Part shown: one piece after another, positions 1 to 6,340 of the stretch | Numbering within the stretch: the first letter of the stretch is position 1 | Layout: each line of letters opens with the position of its first letter | From: an uncultured Acetatifactor sp. | Lineage (GTDB): Bacteria > Bacillota > Clostridia > Lachnospirales > Lachnospiraceae | DNA: 19,230 nt | Reading direction: 5' to 3' | Assembly: GCA_910577235.1 (NCBI GenBank) | Contig: CAJTMX010000048.1 | Coordinates: 1 to 19,230 of the forward strand | Translations under genes and position numbers: made by a program | The notes under the pieces: generated by a model | The model's database searches: none | What the model was told of the DNA's origin: nothing | Seen by the model: only the letters and a program-made list of their open reading frames with translations

Positions 1-2
1 AG

Positions 3-833
3 AAGTACAAAGGGGACGCGCTCCTGCAGAAGCAGTACACGGCGGACTTCCTCACCAAAAAGCGGAAGAAGAACCAGGGGGAGATACCGCAGTATTATGT
101 GGAGGGGAACCACGAGGCAATCATCCCTCCCGAAACATGGGAGCTGGTGCAGGAGGAAATGGAGCGGCGCAGGAATATGGACGCAAGGTACAGCAGCACG
201 AGCATATTTTCCTCAAAAATAAAGTGTTCCGAGTGCGGGAACTGGTATGGCTCCAAGGTTTGGCATTCGCAGGACAAATACCGCAGGGTAATCTTCCAGT
301 GCAACCGCAAGTTTAAAAACGATAAGAAATGCCGGACGCCGCACCTTACCGAGGACGAGATAAAGGATGCCTTCGTGAGAGCCGTCAATGCGGTCATCCC
401 GGAAAAGGATGAGCTGATAGCGAACACCAAGGTGATGATGCGGACATTATGCGACACTACGGAGCTGGAGGTGGAGCAGAGCCGGTTTCTGACTGAGACG
501 AAGATGGTGGCGGAAATGGTAAAAAGGATTGTGGCGGAAAACAAAGCTGAAGCCATGGACCAGGAGGAATACCAGAGACGCCGCAATGAACTGGTCGCCC
601 GGTATGAGGCGGCAAGGGACGGGTACGAAAAGGCATCCGGGGAGATTTCAGACAGACAGGGGAAGAGGAAAACCTATATGCGGTTCATCGGTGGGCTGCA
701 AAGGCTGGACGGATTCTGCAGGGAATTTGATGAGGAACTTTGGACATCGCTGCTCGACCATGCCACCATCTACACAAAGGACGATATCCGCTTTACCTTC
801 AAGGTGGGGGACGAGGTGAAAGTTACCGGATAG
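3..833 (+). CDS. Large serine recombinase, C-terminal part (5' end outside window)
   Basis: This is the last 276 codons of a reading frame that is open at the window edge. The visible part matches the C-terminal half of large serine recombinases, which integrate and excise phages and conjugative or mobilizable elements. It has the 'recombinase' domain tail (GEIPQYYVE, then EAIIPPETWELVQEEMERR) and a zinc beta-ribbon with a CSECG knuckle near residue 80 and the second Cys pair about 30 residues later. A long charged coiled-coil stretch (about residues 140-230) follows, then the usual ending LWTSLLDHATIYTKDDIRF. The N-terminal catalytic resolvase domain with the active serine lies upstream of the window and cannot be checked. 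A terminator follows directly. The gene reads toward the comM junction about 1.6 kb downstream, as expected for an integrase near one end of its element. Family assignment is firm; which kind of element it moves is not visible. Confidence 0.9.
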   Translation, partial: KYKGDALLQKQYTADFLTKKRKKNQGEIPQYYVEGNHEAIIPPETWELVQEEMERRRNMDARYSSTSIFSSKIKCSECGNWYGSKVWHSQDKYRRVIFQCNRKFKNDKKCRTPHLTEDEIKDAFVRAVNAVIPEKDELIANTKVMMRTLCDTTELEVEQSRFLTETKMVAEMVKRIVAENKAEAMDQEEYQRRRNELVARYEAARDGYEKASGEISDRQGKRKTYMRFIGGLQRLDGFCREFDEELWTSLLDHATIYTKDDIRFTFKVGDEVKVTG

Positions 834-882
834 CTAAAAGTGTACAGATTTTACTATTTAATATAGAAGAAAAATTTTTGTT

Positions 883-918
883 AAGCCGGAGGCTTTGGTG
901 GTCTCCGGCTTGTTTTCT
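883..918 (+). terminator. Rho-independent terminator after the recombinase gene
   Basis: A 9-bp perfect stem AAGCCGGAG (883-891) pairs with CTCCGGCTT (903-911) around an 11-nt loop and is followed by the T-rich run TGTTTTCTT. It lies 50 bases after the recombinase stop and separates that gene from the cargo genes. Confidence 0.8.
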
Positions 919-949
919 TGTGGGAATCTGACGATAAATATGATATGAT
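918..949 (+). promoter_or_regulatory. Possible promoter for the cargo gene pair
   Basis: Two overlapping TATGAT hexamers (939-944 and 944-949) lie about 50-60 bases before the first cargo start. The nearest -35-like hexamer, TTGTGG at 918-923, gives spacers of 15 or 20 bases, so the match is imperfect. Support comes mainly from position: a terminator lies just upstream and an AT-rich gene follows. Confidence 0.35.
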
Positions 950-1000
950 TAAATTTGCGTATGTGAAGCATACGAAATAGAAGTGAGGGCATTGAATAGT

Positions 1001-2077
1001 ATGGCAGAGAAGAATGAAATTGTTGAGACTGGAAAGTGTGAACTTTTAGATATTTTTATAGAAGAAGAGGATAGAAAAGGCGCTGATCTTCTTAAAATGT
1101 CGGATTTTTTTAATGTATTTATTGGGAAAATAGGTGCAGAAATGAAATCCGAAACAGAGTGGGAGGTAGATCTGGATATTCGAGGGTTGCTCGGTCAGAT
1201 TGCTGCAGCCATAAAGGGGGGATTTGATATCTCAAAAATGGGTATGCTTGTCGCCGATTATTCGCATTTCAGCCAAGAGGTTATTGACGGTTTAAAAGAA
1301 GGTATCTACCATGTGGGCGAATCAAAGGAAGTAGCGGGGAACTTACGGCCTGCGATTTTGGATGAAAATGAGCAGCTTGTTAAATTCTTTACATTAAAAA
1401 AAGCTGTTAATCCCGCAGAAGTTTTATCAGATATTTCCATATTATCAATGCAGACTTCCCTTAAGCGAATATCAGCGCAGATTGAAGATATCGGGAGAGA
1501 TGTAAAGGGAATGATTGACTTTGCCCGGCGTGAAGCATTGAGCAGCAAATTCATGTATGCAAGAGATAGAATTATGTCGGCATCAACAGCGGATTCGGAG
1601 GAACAGGAGGATTTATTAAAAGAGGCTGATACATATCTTATGCAGGGTTTGGAAGATTTGTATTCTGACATTACTGCGCAAGTGAAGGAACTTGCAGATC
1701 AAAAAGGCCCGTTTGCCAGTATAAAAGCGATTGATACCTTGTTATCCTATATCAATGAAGATATGCAGATGATTCCGCGTTATGTTGGATTGCGAGTATA
1801 CCTGCTTAATCTCAGGGGGAAAAATGCTGATGTTAATCGTATTCTTGGGCAGTACCAGTACCAATTGCAAACTTTGGCAGAAAGAAAAATTGGAGATGGT
1901 AAATTTACGGCCTTAGAACTGATACATAAAAACTATCCATATAATGGAGAAAATGTTGATTTTTGGATAAATCAGCCCAAAGAGATGCTTGCGGCAATAA
2001 GTTCTTGTGAAGCTGTGTTGGGGCAAAACGATAAGGATATTTTTTATATTGATGCGGAGGATAATGATAATGAATGA
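1001..2077 (+). CDS. Hypothetical protein, mobile-element cargo (358 aa)
   Basis: I do not recognise a family. The protein is acidic and apparently soluble, without a signal peptide or clear membrane segment. Residues about 45-110 are glycine/hydrophobic rich (LLGQIAAAIKGGFDISKMGM). The centre (about 155-260) is strongly helical and charged, with coiled-coil character around QTSLKRISAQIEDIGRDVKG. I chose ATG 1001, preceded by GTGAGGG about 11 bases upstream; an in-frame GTG at 983 would add six residues but has no good ribosome binding site. The last bases overlap the next gene, so the two are probably coupled. Base composition is clearly more A+T-rich than dprA or purC, which fits recent acquisition. 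Its place between the recombinase and the element end is a common site for accessory genes. A defence or host-interaction role would be speculation. Confidence 0.75.
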   Translation: MAEKNEIVETGKCELLDIFIEEEDRKGADLLKMSDFFNVFIGKIGAEMKSETEWEVDLDIRGLLGQIAAAIKGGFDISKMGMLVADYSHFSQEVIDGLKEGIYHVGESKEVAGNLRPAILDENEQLVKFFTLKKAVNPAEVLSDISILSMQTSLKRISAQIEDIGRDVKGMIDFARREALSSKFMYARDRIMSASTADSEEQEDLLKEADTYLMQGLEDLYSDITAQVKELADQKGPFASIKAIDTLLSYINEDMQMIPRYVGLRVYLLNLRGKNADVNRILGQYQYQLQTLAERKIGDGKFTALELIHKNYPYNGENVDFWINQPKEMLAAISSCEAVLGQNDKDIFYIDAEDNDNE

Positions 2078-2279
2078 GATTGAAAAAGTACGGCGATGTA
2101 AATCCTGCGGGAAATTGTTAATCGATGAGAAGACTTTTTGTAGAAGATGCAAATTGAAAATGCGGAATACGGGAGGAAAGGTAGGTGGAATAATAAGCAG
2201 TTTGATTGTAGCCTTTTCATGCGCAAATTCGCTTGCTAATGATAGAGAGGGGAAAAATGGCGCTTCCAGTTCAGATTAA
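2070..2279 (+). CDS. Small zinc-ribbon protein with one hydrophobic segment (69 aa)
   Basis: The protein begins MNEIEKVRRCKSCGKLL. It carries two Cys-x2-Cys knuckles (CKSC and CRRC) about a dozen residues apart, which is a classical zinc-ribbon layout. A hydrophobic stretch, GGIISSLIVAFSCANSLA, may be a single membrane helix, and the tail is short and polar. I chose ATG 2070 because GCGGAGG at 2054-2060 sits nine bases before it; a longer in-frame start at 2007 lies inside the upstream gene with no ribosome binding site. It overlaps the upstream cargo gene by 8 bases, so the pair probably acts together. A strong terminator follows within 12 bases. Zinc-ribbon plus membrane helix proteins are common and say little about function. 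Confidence 0.6.
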   Translation: MNEIEKVRRCKSCGKLLIDEKTFCRRCKLKMRNTGGKVGGIISSLIVAFSCANSLANDREGKNGASSSD

Positions 2280-2290
2280 TCCAAAGCATA

Positions 2291-2322
2291 ATAAAAGCAC
2301 ACTCGAAAGGGTGTGCTTTTAT
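2291..2322 (+). terminator. Strong, probably bidirectional terminator closing the cargo operon
   Basis: ATAAAAGCACAC (2291-2302) pairs perfectly with GTGTGCTTTTAT (2311-2322). A U·G and a C-G pair extend the stem to a GAAA tetraloop. The A-run on one side and T-run on the other would let it act on either strand. It should stop cargo transcription before the comM junction. Confidence 0.85.
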
Positions 2323-2353
2323 TATGGAGAAATTTTCATTAGGGGCTGTTTGA

Positions 2354-2375
2354 GGGGGTGCATTGGGGGGTGCAT
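2354..2375. repeat. Tandem direct repeat GGGGGTGCAT x2 near the element end
   Basis: GGGGGTGCAT occurs at 2354-2363 and again at 2366-2375, a 12-base period, about 30 bases inside the inferred junction. It does not code for a credible protein. It may be part of a recombinase or accessory-protein binding region. Confidence 0.5.
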
Positions 2376-2380
2376 CGTTG

Positions 2381-2412
2381 AATTGTATCAATTTCGTTAT
2401 ACCGATGAACCC
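2381..2412. other. Inferred right attachment junction (attR) in comM
   Basis: The 13-bp palindrome AATTG-TAT-CAATT (2381-2393) is followed at about 2405 by sequence coding for the conserved ComM block MNPCKCGYFPD. The codons just before it (FVIP) do not match the alanine/serine-rich residues that normally precede this block. Element DNA therefore probably ends between about 2394 and 2406. The 5' two-thirds of comM is missing upstream and a serine recombinase lies 1.6 kb away. The exact crossover dinucleotide cannot be set without the left junction or an empty-site sequence. Confidence 0.55.
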
Positions 2413-2893
2413 ATGCAAATGCGGGTATTTTCCCGATAAAAACAGATGCCGCTGTAGTGAGCCGGAACTGAAAAAATATTGGAGCCGTCTTTCCGGGCCG
2501 CTGCTGGACCGCATAGACATGTATGTGGAGACCGGCCGCATCGAATTGGATAAGCTGCAGTCCATGGGACAGGGAGAGAGCAGCCGGCGGATAAGGCAGC
2601 GGGTCATAGAGGCAAGAACTGTTCAGGAAGAGCGTTTTCGGAACAAGCAGTACTCTTTTAACGGAGATATGGATACGGCAGAGCTGGAGCGTTTCTGTGA
2701 GCTTGGCGGGAAAGAAAAGCGGCTTATGGAACTGGCGTACAGGCAGCTGGACCTAAGCGCGAGAACCTATCACCGGGTTTTGAAGGTGGCCAGGACCATT
2801 GCGGATCTGGATCATTCGGAGCGCATAGGGGAGGAACATCTCAGCGAGGCGCTGGCCTATCGGTTCACGGAGAGGACATGCGGGGGAAAGTGA
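2405..2893 (+). pseudogene. comM: 3' remnant of comM/yifB (Mg-chelatase-like AAA+ ATPase), split by element insertion
   Basis: About 162 codons match only the C-terminal third of ComM/YifB, usually about 510 aa. Visible landmarks are the cysteine block MNPCKCGYFPDKNRCRC, the SGPLLDRIDMYVE segment that carries the arginine-finger region, the SSRRIRQRV helix, and the Mg_chelatase_C ending LSARTYHRVLKVARTIADLD. The N-terminal Lon-like domain and Walker A/B motifs are absent, so no ATPase activity is expected. In naturally competent bacteria ComM is a helicase that aids branch migration during transformation; dprA directly downstream matches that context. No ribosome binding site precedes the ATG at 2405. 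The 5' part should lie on the far side of the mobile element, and excision would restore the gene. Confidence 0.8.
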
Positions 2894-2899
2894 GGAAAA

Positions 2900-4030
2900 A
2901 TGGACAAATATCTATATTGGCTGGCTAACGTGGACGGCATTGGAGCGGCGGGGCGGGAACGTCTTATCGAGGCGTTCGGAACAGGCGCTGCCGTATATGG
3001 AGCCGGGGAAAAACATCTGGAGATGGTGCTTGAAAAAGGCAAAGCGTCAAAACTTTTGGAAACGCGGGGAACCTGGGATCTGGACCGGGAGTATGAGAGA
3101 CTGCGGGAAAAACATATATCATGCGTGTGCACGGCAGATAAGGAGTATCCGGAGCGTTTACGGCATATTCCCGACCACCCCTTCTGTATCTACTATAAGG
3201 GACAGATGCCGCAGACCGAAAAACTGGCAGTAGCGGTGGTAGGAGCCCGGGAATGTTCGGATTACGGGCGCTTTATAGCCACGGAGCTGGGAAAGGAGCT
3301 GGGGGAGGCGGGGATACAGGTGATCAGCGGCATGGCCAGAGGGATTGACGGAGTCAGTCAACTGGCGGCTTTGAACGCTGGAGGGGAATCCTATGCCATT
3401 CTGGGAAACGGCGTAGACATATGTTACCCCAAGGATAACCGCCCCATCTATGACCGTATGTTGGTACAGGGAGGTATACTCTCCATCTATGCACCGGGCA
3501 CGGCTCCCAAGCCTCAGCTCTTCCCACCGCGGAACCGGATCGTAAGCGGGCTGGCTGATGTGCTGGTAGTGGTGGAGGCACGGCAGAAGAGCGGCACGTT
3601 GATAACGGTGGATATGGCACTTGAACAGGGCCGGGAAGTCTATGCGGTTCCGGGGAGGATCACGGACAGGCTCAGCGACGGCTGTAACAAATTGGTCAAG
3701 GACGGCGCGCTGGTCTTCTTATCTCCCAAAGACTTTATGGAGGGACTGCGCCAGTCCTTTCCCGATAAGCTGGCGTGTTGCATACCAAACAGGGACAAAG
3801 CCAATGAGGGACATGCGATGCCTCCCATTACGCCGGAGGAGGCAGTGGTGTTAGAAACGCTGGACCTGTACCCGCAGCCTATTGAGAGAATACGGGAACA
3901 GTTGCAGTTCAAGCTAACAGAGAGAGGCTTTCGCACATTTTCCAACAACCTGTTGACCATTTTGATGCACTTATGCCTGAAGGGAGTGGCAAAACAGAAC
4001 AGCCCGGGATGGTTTTCTCTGCATATTTGA
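2900..4030 (+). CDS. dprA: DNA-processing protein DprA (376 aa)
   Basis: DprA binds incoming single-stranded DNA in the cytoplasm and loads RecA during transformation; it is also widespread in bacteria not known to be competent. An N-terminal helix-hairpin-helix-like region (LANVDGIGAAGRERLIEAFG) precedes the Rossmann-type core. The core shows VGAREC (114-119), SGMARGID (143-150), PPRNRI (209-214), KSGTLIT and QGREVYAVPG (243-252). A C-terminal winged helix lies at about 320-376. One deviation: the usual S-E-Y before PGT reads SIYAPGT (195-201). Start ATG 2900 has GAGG four bases upstream and sits 6 bases after the comM stop, so the two were probably one operon. The mobile element and its terminator now separate dprA from the original comM promoter. 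Confidence 0.95.
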   Translation: MDKYLYWLANVDGIGAAGRERLIEAFGTGAAVYGAGEKHLEMVLEKGKASKLLETRGTWDLDREYERLREKHISCVCTADKEYPERLRHIPDHPFCIYYKGQMPQTEKLAVAVVGARECSDYGRFIATELGKELGEAGIQVISGMARGIDGVSQLAALNAGGESYAILGNGVDICYPKDNRPIYDRMLVQGGILSIYAPGTAPKPQLFPPRNRIVSGLADVLVVVEARQKSGTLITVDMALEQGREVYAVPGRITDRLSDGCNKLVKDGALVFLSPKDFMEGLRQSFPDKLACCIPNRDKANEGHAMPPITPEEAVVLETLDLYPQPIERIREQLQFKLTERGFRTFSNNLLTILMHLCLKGVAKQNSPGWFSLHI

Positions 4031-4056
4031 CGGGGCAAAGGTTTCTGGTGTATAAT
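4027..4056 (+). promoter_or_regulatory. Consensus sigma-A promoter inside the dprA stop region
   Basis: TTGACG (4027-4032), an 18-base spacer and TATAAT (4051-4056). The -35 hexamer overlaps the dprA stop codon. It sits 31 bases before the start of the next gene and likely drives the three-gene group 4087-6050. Confidence 0.75.
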
Positions 4057-4086
4057 GAATAAAATGCGTTGACGAAGGTGAGTGTG

Positions 4087-4716
4087 ATGGATAAAGGATA
4101 TGAGAGCGCGGAACTCTGCAGGAGCTGCGGAGGGGCATGCTGCAAGGCAAACGGATGCAGTCTGTCGCCGGAGGATATGCTGAGGGAGCTGGCACGGGCG
4201 GCTTTTGAAGAGAGGGATGAACGGGAAGGCGTAAGGCGGGACTGTTCAAAACAAAGCAGCGGGAAAGACCGGGACGGACTGCCCAGCGGTTCGGAGTTGG
4301 AGAGCTGGCTGAGAAATAGCCAGTGTGCCATAGATTCTTTTACCGGAAAAGCAGGACCGTGCTATTATATCCGTATGCGGCATAAATGTTTTACATTTAT
4401 CGGTGTGGACGCTATGGGGGAATGCGTTGCTTTTACGGAGAACGGGTGCGCTCTGCCCTATGAGAGGCGCCCCAAAGGAGGCCGGTATCTGGAGGGCAGG
4501 CGGGATAGGCACTGTCTACAGCATTATACCCGGGAGGAGATGGAGCAGGACTGGAAACCATATCAACTGTTATTGAAAGAAATCTGGTGCCGTTGGCATG
4601 ACAGGCTTGAGAATGAGGGTGTGTTTCAGCGATGCGAGGAAGAATATATGCGGTGGCAGAGGGAAAAGCGACAGAAGACGGAAAAGAGACAGAAGACGGA
4701 AGGAGAAAAACGGTGA
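4087..4716 (+). CDS. Cysteine-rich YkgJ-like putative metal-binding protein (209 aa)
   Basis: The N-terminus holds a dense cysteine cluster, LCRSCGGACCKANGC (Cys 11, 14, 18, 19, 24), followed by later cysteines in GPCYYIR, HKCFTF, GECVAF and NGCALPYERRP. This layout resembles the YkgJ/Fe-S or Zn-chelating CxxCxxxCC family, whose biochemical role is not established. It is larger than a typical YkgJ protein because of a charged insert (about 35-80) and a long C-terminal helix. The tail ends in an imperfect RQKTEK duplication. I chose ATG 4087 with GGTGAG four bases upstream; a TTG 18 bases earlier is possible. The next gene starts one base after this stop, so the two are co-translated. A soluble cytoplasmic protein is likely. 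Confidence 0.75.
   Translation: MDKGYESAELCRSCGGACCKANGCSLSPEDMLRELARAAFEERDEREGVRRDCSKQSSGKDRDGLPSGSELESWLRNSQCAIDSFTGKAGPCYYIRMRHKCFTFIGVDAMGECVAFTENGCALPYERRPKGGRYLEGRRDRHCLQHYTREEMEQDWKPYQLLLKEIWCRWHDRLENEGVFQRCEEEYMRWQREKRQKTEKRQKTEGEKR
4671..4703 (+). repeat. 18-bp tandem repeat at the 3' end of the YkgJ-like gene
   Basis: ACAGAAGACGGAAAAGAG at 4671-4688 is followed by a near copy starting at 4689, coding RQKTEK then RQKTEG. Copy-number change would alter only the protein tail. The second copy runs into the AGGAG ribosome binding site of the next gene. Confidence 0.6.
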
Positions 4717-4717
4717 C

Positions 4718-5131
4718 ATGAAGGGAAAAATAAGAATGGTACTGGCCGTGATGATAGCGGCATTTTTGTTGACAGGCTGCGGAGGCGCTAAGATACCCCT
4801 GGCGGAAGTTTTTCAGCAGGAACAGCTGGAGCAGCAGGCAATGCAGATCGTGGAATGGCTGAACGCGGAAGAATATGAGCGGGTGTATGAAACATTCCGG
4901 GAGGATATGAAAGAGGTGTTACCCACGGAGGAGCTTAAGTCAGCCTGCGATGAAACCTATGGCAGCGCCGGGGCTTTCGTGCAGGTAAATGGCACCGAGG
5001 TTAACGGTCAGAAGATCGAGGGAGAGGACTATGCGGTGGTCATGGTCAAAGCCCAGTATGAAAAACAATATGTGACATTTCAGGTGGGATATGACGCCAA
5101 TATGGAAGTTATAGGACTGTATATGAAATAA
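4718..5131 (+). CDS. Small lipoprotein with a DUF3887-like domain (137 aa)
   Basis: The N-terminus is a clear lipoprotein signal: basic MKGKIR, a hydrophobic core, and the lipobox LLTGC with the modified cysteine at residue 21. The mature part (about 117 aa) is acidic. It begins with a helical segment (EQQAMQIVEWLNAEEYERVY), includes an EELKSACDETYGSAGAF stretch, and ends in beta strands such as QYEKQYVTFQVGYDANMEVIGLYMK. This resembles DUF3887/NTF2-like lipoproteins of Clostridia, which have no known reaction. It should be anchored on the outer face of the membrane. Start ATG 4718 lies one base after the upstream stop and is preceded by AGGAG at 4701-4705, a long spacing of 12; translational coupling probably helps. 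Confidence 0.8.
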   Translation: MKGKIRMVLAVMIAAFLLTGCGGAKIPLAEVFQQEQLEQQAMQIVEWLNAEEYERVYETFREDMKEVLPTEELKSACDETYGSAGAFVQVNGTEVNGQKIEGEDYAVVMVKAQYEKQYVTFQVGYDANMEVIGLYMK

Positions 5132-5147
5132 GGGGAGTGGGGATGAA

Positions 5148-6050
5148 ATGAAAGTTCTGGTGATCGGCGGCAGCTATTTTTATGGCAGAGTGTTTGTGAT
5201 GCTGACTGTAAAGCAGCAGGAAATCACAGTGGTAAACCGGGGCACCTATTCCATGGCTGAGCTGGGGGCGGCGCAGATAAAAGGAGACCGCAGAGATCCG
5301 GCCCTTTGGCGGGAACTGCCCGGAGATTACGACGCGGTGGTGGATTTTTGCGCCTATGAGCCGGGTGATATCAGGTGTGTGCTGGAAAATATGACGGTTA
5401 AGCCCGGCCAGTATATTTTTGTCAGCACTGTGGATGTATACCGCCGGGGAACGGGAGGATACAAGGCGGAGGATGCTCCTTATGAGGAGAGGATTCTGCC
5501 CGGAGAGGCAGGTGCCTATATCGCCGGGAAAGTTGCGCTGGAGAGAGAATTGCGGCAGGTATGCGGGGAGCAGGGAGTGGCATGGACCGTGGTGCGCCCG
5601 GGGATTCTCTATGGCCCCTATAACTATGCTCCCAGAGAGTCTCTGTTTATTCAGATGATGGTGCGGCAGCAGATATTGCCGAGGATCACGGACGCGGACG
5701 GAAAGTTTCAGCTGGTGTATGTGAAGGACGCCGCGGAAGCAATACGGCAATGCCTTTGCAATCCGTTGACTTACGGAAAAGCCTATAATATCTGCATGGG
5801 GGAGCCGGTGACATATGGTCGTCTGGCAGATACTCTGTTACAGATATGCGATGGGCCTGTACGGGAAATGCCCATGTCCGCGGAGCAGGCGCAGAGGCAG
5901 GGAATACCGCTGCCCTTTGCCGTCAGGGAGCAGGAGACGGAATTATATGACAACGGTAAAAGCCTGCGGGAGCTGGGGCTGGTATACACCTCTCTGGAGG
6001 AGGGGATGGGCAAGACGTACAGGGCCTTTAAGAATGTGTATCAGGATTAA
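5148..6050 (+). CDS. Atypical NAD(P)-binding epimerase/dehydratase-like (extended SDR) protein (300 aa)
   Basis: A Rossmann N-terminus MKVLVIGGSYFYGR, the STVDVY strand (93-98), Y124-x3-K128 (YIAGK) and VVRPGILYGP (148-157) place it in the extended/atypical short-chain dehydrogenase superfamily beside NAD-dependent epimerases. The middle glycine of the GxxGxxG loop is a tyrosine (GGSYFYG), as in some atypical SDRs with altered cofactor use. The Tyr-Lys pair needed for hydride transfer is kept. The C-terminal half (DAAEAIRQCL, NICMGEPVTYGRLADTL) fits the substrate-binding region. The substrate cannot be named; nothing nearby points to a sugar pathway. ATG 5148 follows GGGGAGTGGGG. The gene is 16 bases after the lipoprotein and likely in the same transcript. 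Confidence 0.8.
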   Translation: MKVLVIGGSYFYGRVFVMLTVKQQEITVVNRGTYSMAELGAAQIKGDRRDPALWRELPGDYDAVVDFCAYEPGDIRCVLENMTVKPGQYIFVSTVDVYRRGTGGYKAEDAPYEERILPGEAGAYIAGKVALERELRQVCGEQGVAWTVVRPGILYGPYNYAPRESLFIQMMVRQQILPRITDADGKFQLVYVKDAAEAIRQCLCNPLTYGKAYNICMGEPVTYGRLADTLLQICDGPVREMPMSAEQAQRQGIPLPFAVREQETELYDNGKSLRELGLVYTSLEEGMGKTYRAFKNVYQD

Positions 6051-6085
6051 TGCGCTGGCCGTATTTGCTCTCGGGTGTCTTTTGG

Positions 6086-6114
6086 TTGCATTATTGGAAA
6101 AAATAGTATACAAT
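6086..6114 (+). promoter_or_regulatory. Promoter for purC
   Basis: TTGCAT (6086-6091), a 17-base spacer and TACAAT (6109-6114), giving a start near 6121 and a leader of about 220 nt before purC. The overlapping TATACAAT strengthens the -10 element. Confidence 0.7.
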
Positions 6115-6125
6115 AGTGGCTGGAC

Positions 6126-6295
6126 CGGAATACAACCACGGGTAGAATTTTGGTGTAAAATGTGAATATTCCGTTATTGCGGGATACGTGAGAAATCGTT
6201 AAAATGGGGTTAAGCGGAACATAAAACAGCAAATTCCCGGCAGCGCGATGATAAACATGGAGATGCCCGAGTGGCCCTGTGTTTATCACGGGAAT
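6126..6295 (+). promoter_or_regulatory. Structured 5' leader of purC, class unknown
   Basis: Between the promoter and purC lie two potential long-range helices. The first pairs CGGAATA (6126-6132) with TATTCCG (6167-6173). The second is a nested structure: ATTCCCG (6233-6239) with CGGGAAT (6289-6295), and inside it GATAAACA (6250-6257) with TGTTTATC (6280-6287). The inner region (6258-6279) contains GGAGATGCCCGAGTGGCCC. No T-run follows, so it is not a simple terminator. A long folded leader before a purine biosynthesis gene suggests RNA-level control, but I could not match it to the purine, ZTP, PRPP or THF riboswitch cores. Confidence 0.45.
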
Positions 6296-6340
6296 GTGTG
6301 AGGCAGGGGATATGCGGATCATAAAACAGGAGGAGAAAAG

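Noticed and set aside
2007..2069. Upstream extension of the zinc-ribbon gene
   Set aside because: The longer start lies inside the preceding gene without a ribosome binding site; GCGGAGG is correctly spaced for ATG 2070.
2233..2439. Open frame of 68 codons spanning the terminator and att junction
   Set aside because: It crosses a strong terminator hairpin and the GGGGGTGCAT repeats and has no protein-like features.
4598..4717. Forty-codon N-terminal extension of the lipoprotein
   Set aside because: ATG 4718 gives a textbook lipoprotein signal; the extension is antiparallel to no known family and overlaps the YkgJ-like gene.
5109..5750. 213-codon minus-strand frame opposite the SDR-like gene
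   Set aside because: Antisense shadow of a well-supported gene, without a start signal or recognisable motif.
6121..6340. Purine, ZTP, PRPP or THF riboswitch in the purC leader
   Set aside because: None of the conserved core sequences of those classes could be found; only unassigned structure is claimed.
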